DNA of 7,550 bases from positions 1-7,550 of the forward strand of contig JACMIS010000237.1 of assembly GCA_014381035.1 (NCBI GenBank), in the 5' to 3' direction. How positions within the stretch are numbered: the first letter of the stretch is position 1; each line of letters begins with the position of its first letter. Below are positions 6,138-7,550 of the stretch, in pieces. A program made the translations under genes and the position numbers. Source of the stretch: Armatimonadota bacterium (lineage in GTDB: Bacteria > Armatimonadota > Armatimonadia > Armatimonadales > Armatimonadaceae). The notes below the pieces were generated by a model that saw only the letters and a list, made by a program, of their open reading frames with translations, did no database searches and was not told the origin of the DNA.

Positions 6138-6155
6138 TTCGGTTTATTGTACCTC

Positions 6156-7193
6156 TCAGTCCCGCTCCGCCAGCAGGTACCGGTTGCTGATCGCCTTGAA
6201 CGATAACCGCCCGCCGAGCGTGGAACTGAACGTTTCCGTCCGGGGGCGAATCACGATCCCCTCGCGCTCGTTTTTCGTGCCGGGGTACTTGCCCTCCGCC
6301 AGAAGGAGCAGTTCCTCCTGCGTGTGTGCGAACGATTCGCCGGTCTCGATAGTCTCCACTGCCGGGATGTTATTCGCCCGTAAAAACGCACGTGCGTCGT
6401 CGTGGTTCAGATAGTTTCCCGCCGCAAAGTCGTATACGTTGAATACGAAAAGTGCGATCTCGGACAAGCCGAGCGGGTTCTTTTGCACACCGGGACCGAC
6501 GATCTCGCCCTGAATGGCAATGTCCAGGTTCTTTCGCAGTGCCGCTTCGATGTCGTATTTTCGCGCCATGTTCCAGTACGGGTTGTTTCCGTCTCGTAAC
6601 GACTGGTTGCGGCTGGCGACATGGAACTCGCCGGTGCGCGGGTCGATCACGAACGTCGCCGATGTACCGTCGTACTTGAGTGTCGCCACATACGACTTGC
6701 CACGCAGTTCGTCCAAAACCGGCGGCACACTTTGCACGCGCATTTCGTCGGTTTTCGGCACCATCGGGGGGAACGGTCCGCGCCAATCGCCCATGTTGCT
6801 TGGTGCCGGTGGCTCGTACTTGCCGACGCCGAGCGTTTCGGTCAGGTCGTCGCCTTCCACCGCCGCGTCGCCGATCTCGGGGAACGCCGGTAGTGGCATA
6901 AACAAACCCTGTGACAACGCGCCGCGCAACCGCATCGTTCGGATACGGAACTTGTCCGGTCGCGAGACGGTCTCACCCTCCACCGTGGCTTTCGGCGTCC
7001 ACAGAAAGCGGAACCGCTCGTCGTCGGGCGGAATCGCATCGATCTCGAAAAAGACGCCGAGGCTTCCCGGCACGAACTCGCCTTTTTTCGTGACGCATTG
7101 CCAGCCATTGATTCGCACCAACTCAATCGCGTCGGCGTTCAAGATAGGTTCGATGCCGATTACCCGTTGCACACTAGCTAATTTTCTTTGCAT
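6156..7193 (-). CDS. RNA ligase, DRB0094 (Deinococcus Rnl) type
   Basis: This 345-residue ATP-dependent ligase matches the Deinococcus radiodurans DraRnl family in length and layout. An N-terminal OB-fold-like domain covers about 1-130 (ASVQRVIGIEPILNADAIELVRING at its start), and the nucleotidyltransferase domain follows. Motif I is KYDGTS with adenylated lysine K173. SRNQSL (194-199), IQGE with E230, LFVFNVYDF (248-256), EGIVIRP (311-317, motif IV) and SFKAIS with K333 (motif V) are all intact. The characterised family member seals nicks in duplexes where the 3'-OH strand end is RNA. A strong Shine-Dalgarno, AGGAG, lies 7 nt upstream (complement of 7201-7205) and settles the start. The sirtuin follows closely downstream and two tRNA-Arg genes lie upstream in the same direction, which suggests but does not prove an RNA-repair setting. 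Confidence 0.95.
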   Translation of the reverse strand: MQRKLASVQRVIGIEPILNADAIELVRINGWQCVTKKGEFVPGSLGVFFEIDAIPPDDERFRFLWTPKATVEGETVSRPDKFRIRTMRLRGALSQGLFMPLPAFPEIGDAAVEGDDLTETLGVGKYEPPAPSNMGDWRGPFPPMVPKTDEMRVQSVPPVLDELRGKSYVATLKYDGTSATFVIDPRTGEFHVASRNQSLRDGNNPYWNMARKYDIEAALRKNLDIAIQGEIVGPGVQKNPLGLSEIALFVFNVYDFAAGNYLNHDDARAFLRANNIPAVETIETGESFAHTQEELLLLAEGKYPGTKNEREGIVIRPRTETFSSTLGGRLSFKAISNRYLLAERD

Positions 7194-7325
7194 ATTGGTG
7201 CTCCTAGCAGTTTAAGGCAGAGATGAACGGGGGACAGGAAACAGCAAGAGAAGAAGGCGCACAATAATCGTACTACCTCCAGCCCCTACTATTCCCCGCC
7301 CCCGTTGCCCCTCCGTTACTCATAA
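7194..7325 (-). promoter_or_regulatory. Ligase leader region with G-quadruplex motif
   Basis: This 132-bp spacer separates the tRNA genes from the RNA ligase. It is strand-asymmetric: about 7214-7259 is purine-rich and about 7271-7318 pyrimidine-rich on plus. On the minus strand four G-tracts (complements of 7308-7311, 7299-7303, 7294-7297 and 7283-7286) are joined by loops of 4, 1 and 7 nt, fitting a canonical G-quadruplex. I find no convincing -35/-10 pair and no tRNA terminator with a T-run. The Shine-Dalgarno of the ligase is at 7201-7205. Confidence 0.5.
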
Positions 7326-7397
7326 TGGTCCCGGCAGGAATCGAACCCGCACGGTGACGTTAGAAGCGTCATGCCCTATCCGTTAGACGACGGGAAC
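7326..7397 (-). tRNA. tRNA-Arg (anticodon TCT)
   Basis: This 72-nt cloverleaf reads on the minus strand. D arm GTCT-AACGGATA-GGGC, anticodon stem TGACG/CGTCA with loop CTTCTAA (anticodon TCT, reading AGA), a 4-nt variable loop, T stem GCGGG/CCTGC and T loop TTCGATT. The acceptor arms GTTCCCG and CGGGACC pair except for a T-C mismatch at 2-71; shifting the 5' end to 7398 would give full pairing with one bulged T instead. The discriminator base is A and CCA is not encoded. It lies 36 nt downstream of the second tRNA-Arg. Confidence 0.92.
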
Positions 7398-7433
7398 CAG
7401 CGATGTGATCTTCTTTTCTACCCGACAACCGAG

Positions 7434-7506
7434 TGTTCCCGGCAGGAATCGAACCTGCAATCTCGACGTTCGAAGCGTCGCGCCGTATCCGTTGGGCTAC
7501 GAGAAC
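7434..7506 (-). tRNA. tRNA-Arg (anticodon TCG)
   Basis: This 73-nt cloverleaf reads on the minus strand. Acceptor arms GTTCTCG/CGGGAAC (one G-T pair), D arm GCCC-AACGGATA-CGGC with the last pair open, anticodon stem CGACG/CGTCG with loop CTTCGAA (anticodon TCG, reading CGA), variable loop AGATT, T stem GCAGG/CCTGC and T loop TTCGATT. The discriminator is A and CCA is not encoded. The tandem arrangement with tRNA-Arg(TCT) suggests one precursor transcript. Confidence 0.95.
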
Positions 7507-7550
7507 AGAGCATTATTTCGGACCGTGAACGGTTCCGCTGTGCGCCTTCG

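Noticed and set aside
6431..6447. Operator-like cgtatacgttgaatacg
   Set aside because: It resembles the lacI operator half-sites but has different spacing and lies inside the ligase coding region, where it encodes the conserved VFNVYD motif. Coding constraint explains it.
7326..7506. tRNA-Arg genes as integration sites of a genomic island
   Set aside because: No integrase gene and no duplicated tRNA 3' end are visible in the window. The similarity between the two tRNAs is the normal shared tRNA core.
7253..7549. 11-nt inverted repeat (gaaggcgcaca at 7253-7263, its complement at 7539-7549) flanking the tRNA pair
   Set aside because: Matches of this length are expected by chance in a window this size, there are no target duplications, and no transposase or integrase is present.

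Overview
The window looks like chromosomal DNA from a GC-rich member of Armatimonadota (Capsulimonas/Chthonomonas-like); this assignment is an inference. The strongest clue is the prepilin-like DUF1559 protein. Its N-terminus ([28 protein letters not shown], here cited by parts), [19 protein letters not shown] segment and H-X9-DG motif are the style found in large paralogous sets in Armatimonadota and Planctomycetes. A Tat-exported glycosidase and a LacI-type regulator beside it fit a saccharolytic lifestyle. Everything is densely packed and no mobile element or CRISPR array is visible.

Left block (35-3714), all on the minus strand. In transcription order it holds a LacI-family regulator (3578-2541), an 83-nt leader, the DUF1559 prepilin-like protein (2457-1648), a small lipoprotein whose ATG directly follows the prepilin stop codon (TAAATG, with its Shine-Dalgarno inside the prepilin's last codons), a perfect 15-bp hairpin, and a secreted clan GH-A TIM-barrel glycosidase (1303-35). 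The regulator's promoter carries two near-identical palindromic operators with a 32-bp period, one on the predicted start site, so autoregulation is likely. The set reads as a sugar-responsive surface and secretion module.

Middle block (3715-5140), plus strand and divergent from lacI. It holds a poxvirus-type topoisomerase IB with all catalytic residues, starting at a GTG that may be leaderless, followed 7 nt later by an orphan Imm35/YrhB-like small protein.

Convergent gap (5141-5309). An AT-rich stretch leads into an almost perfect sigma-54 -24/-12 promoter, and a strong intrinsic terminator lies about 65 nt downstream of its expected start site. No convincing reading frame lies between them, so the best reading is a sigma-54-dependent small RNA of about 66 nt. 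This is the most interesting undescribed candidate here.

Right block (5310-7506), minus strand. In transcription order it holds tRNA-Arg(TCG), tRNA-Arg(TCT), a 132-bp spacer with a four-tract G-quadruplex motif, an RNA ligase of the Deinococcus DRB0094 type, and 18 nt later an atypical sirtuin. The ligase and sirtuin look like one operon, possibly for RNA repair or stress response. Whether they are co-transcribed with the tRNAs is open, since no terminator is visible after the tRNAs.
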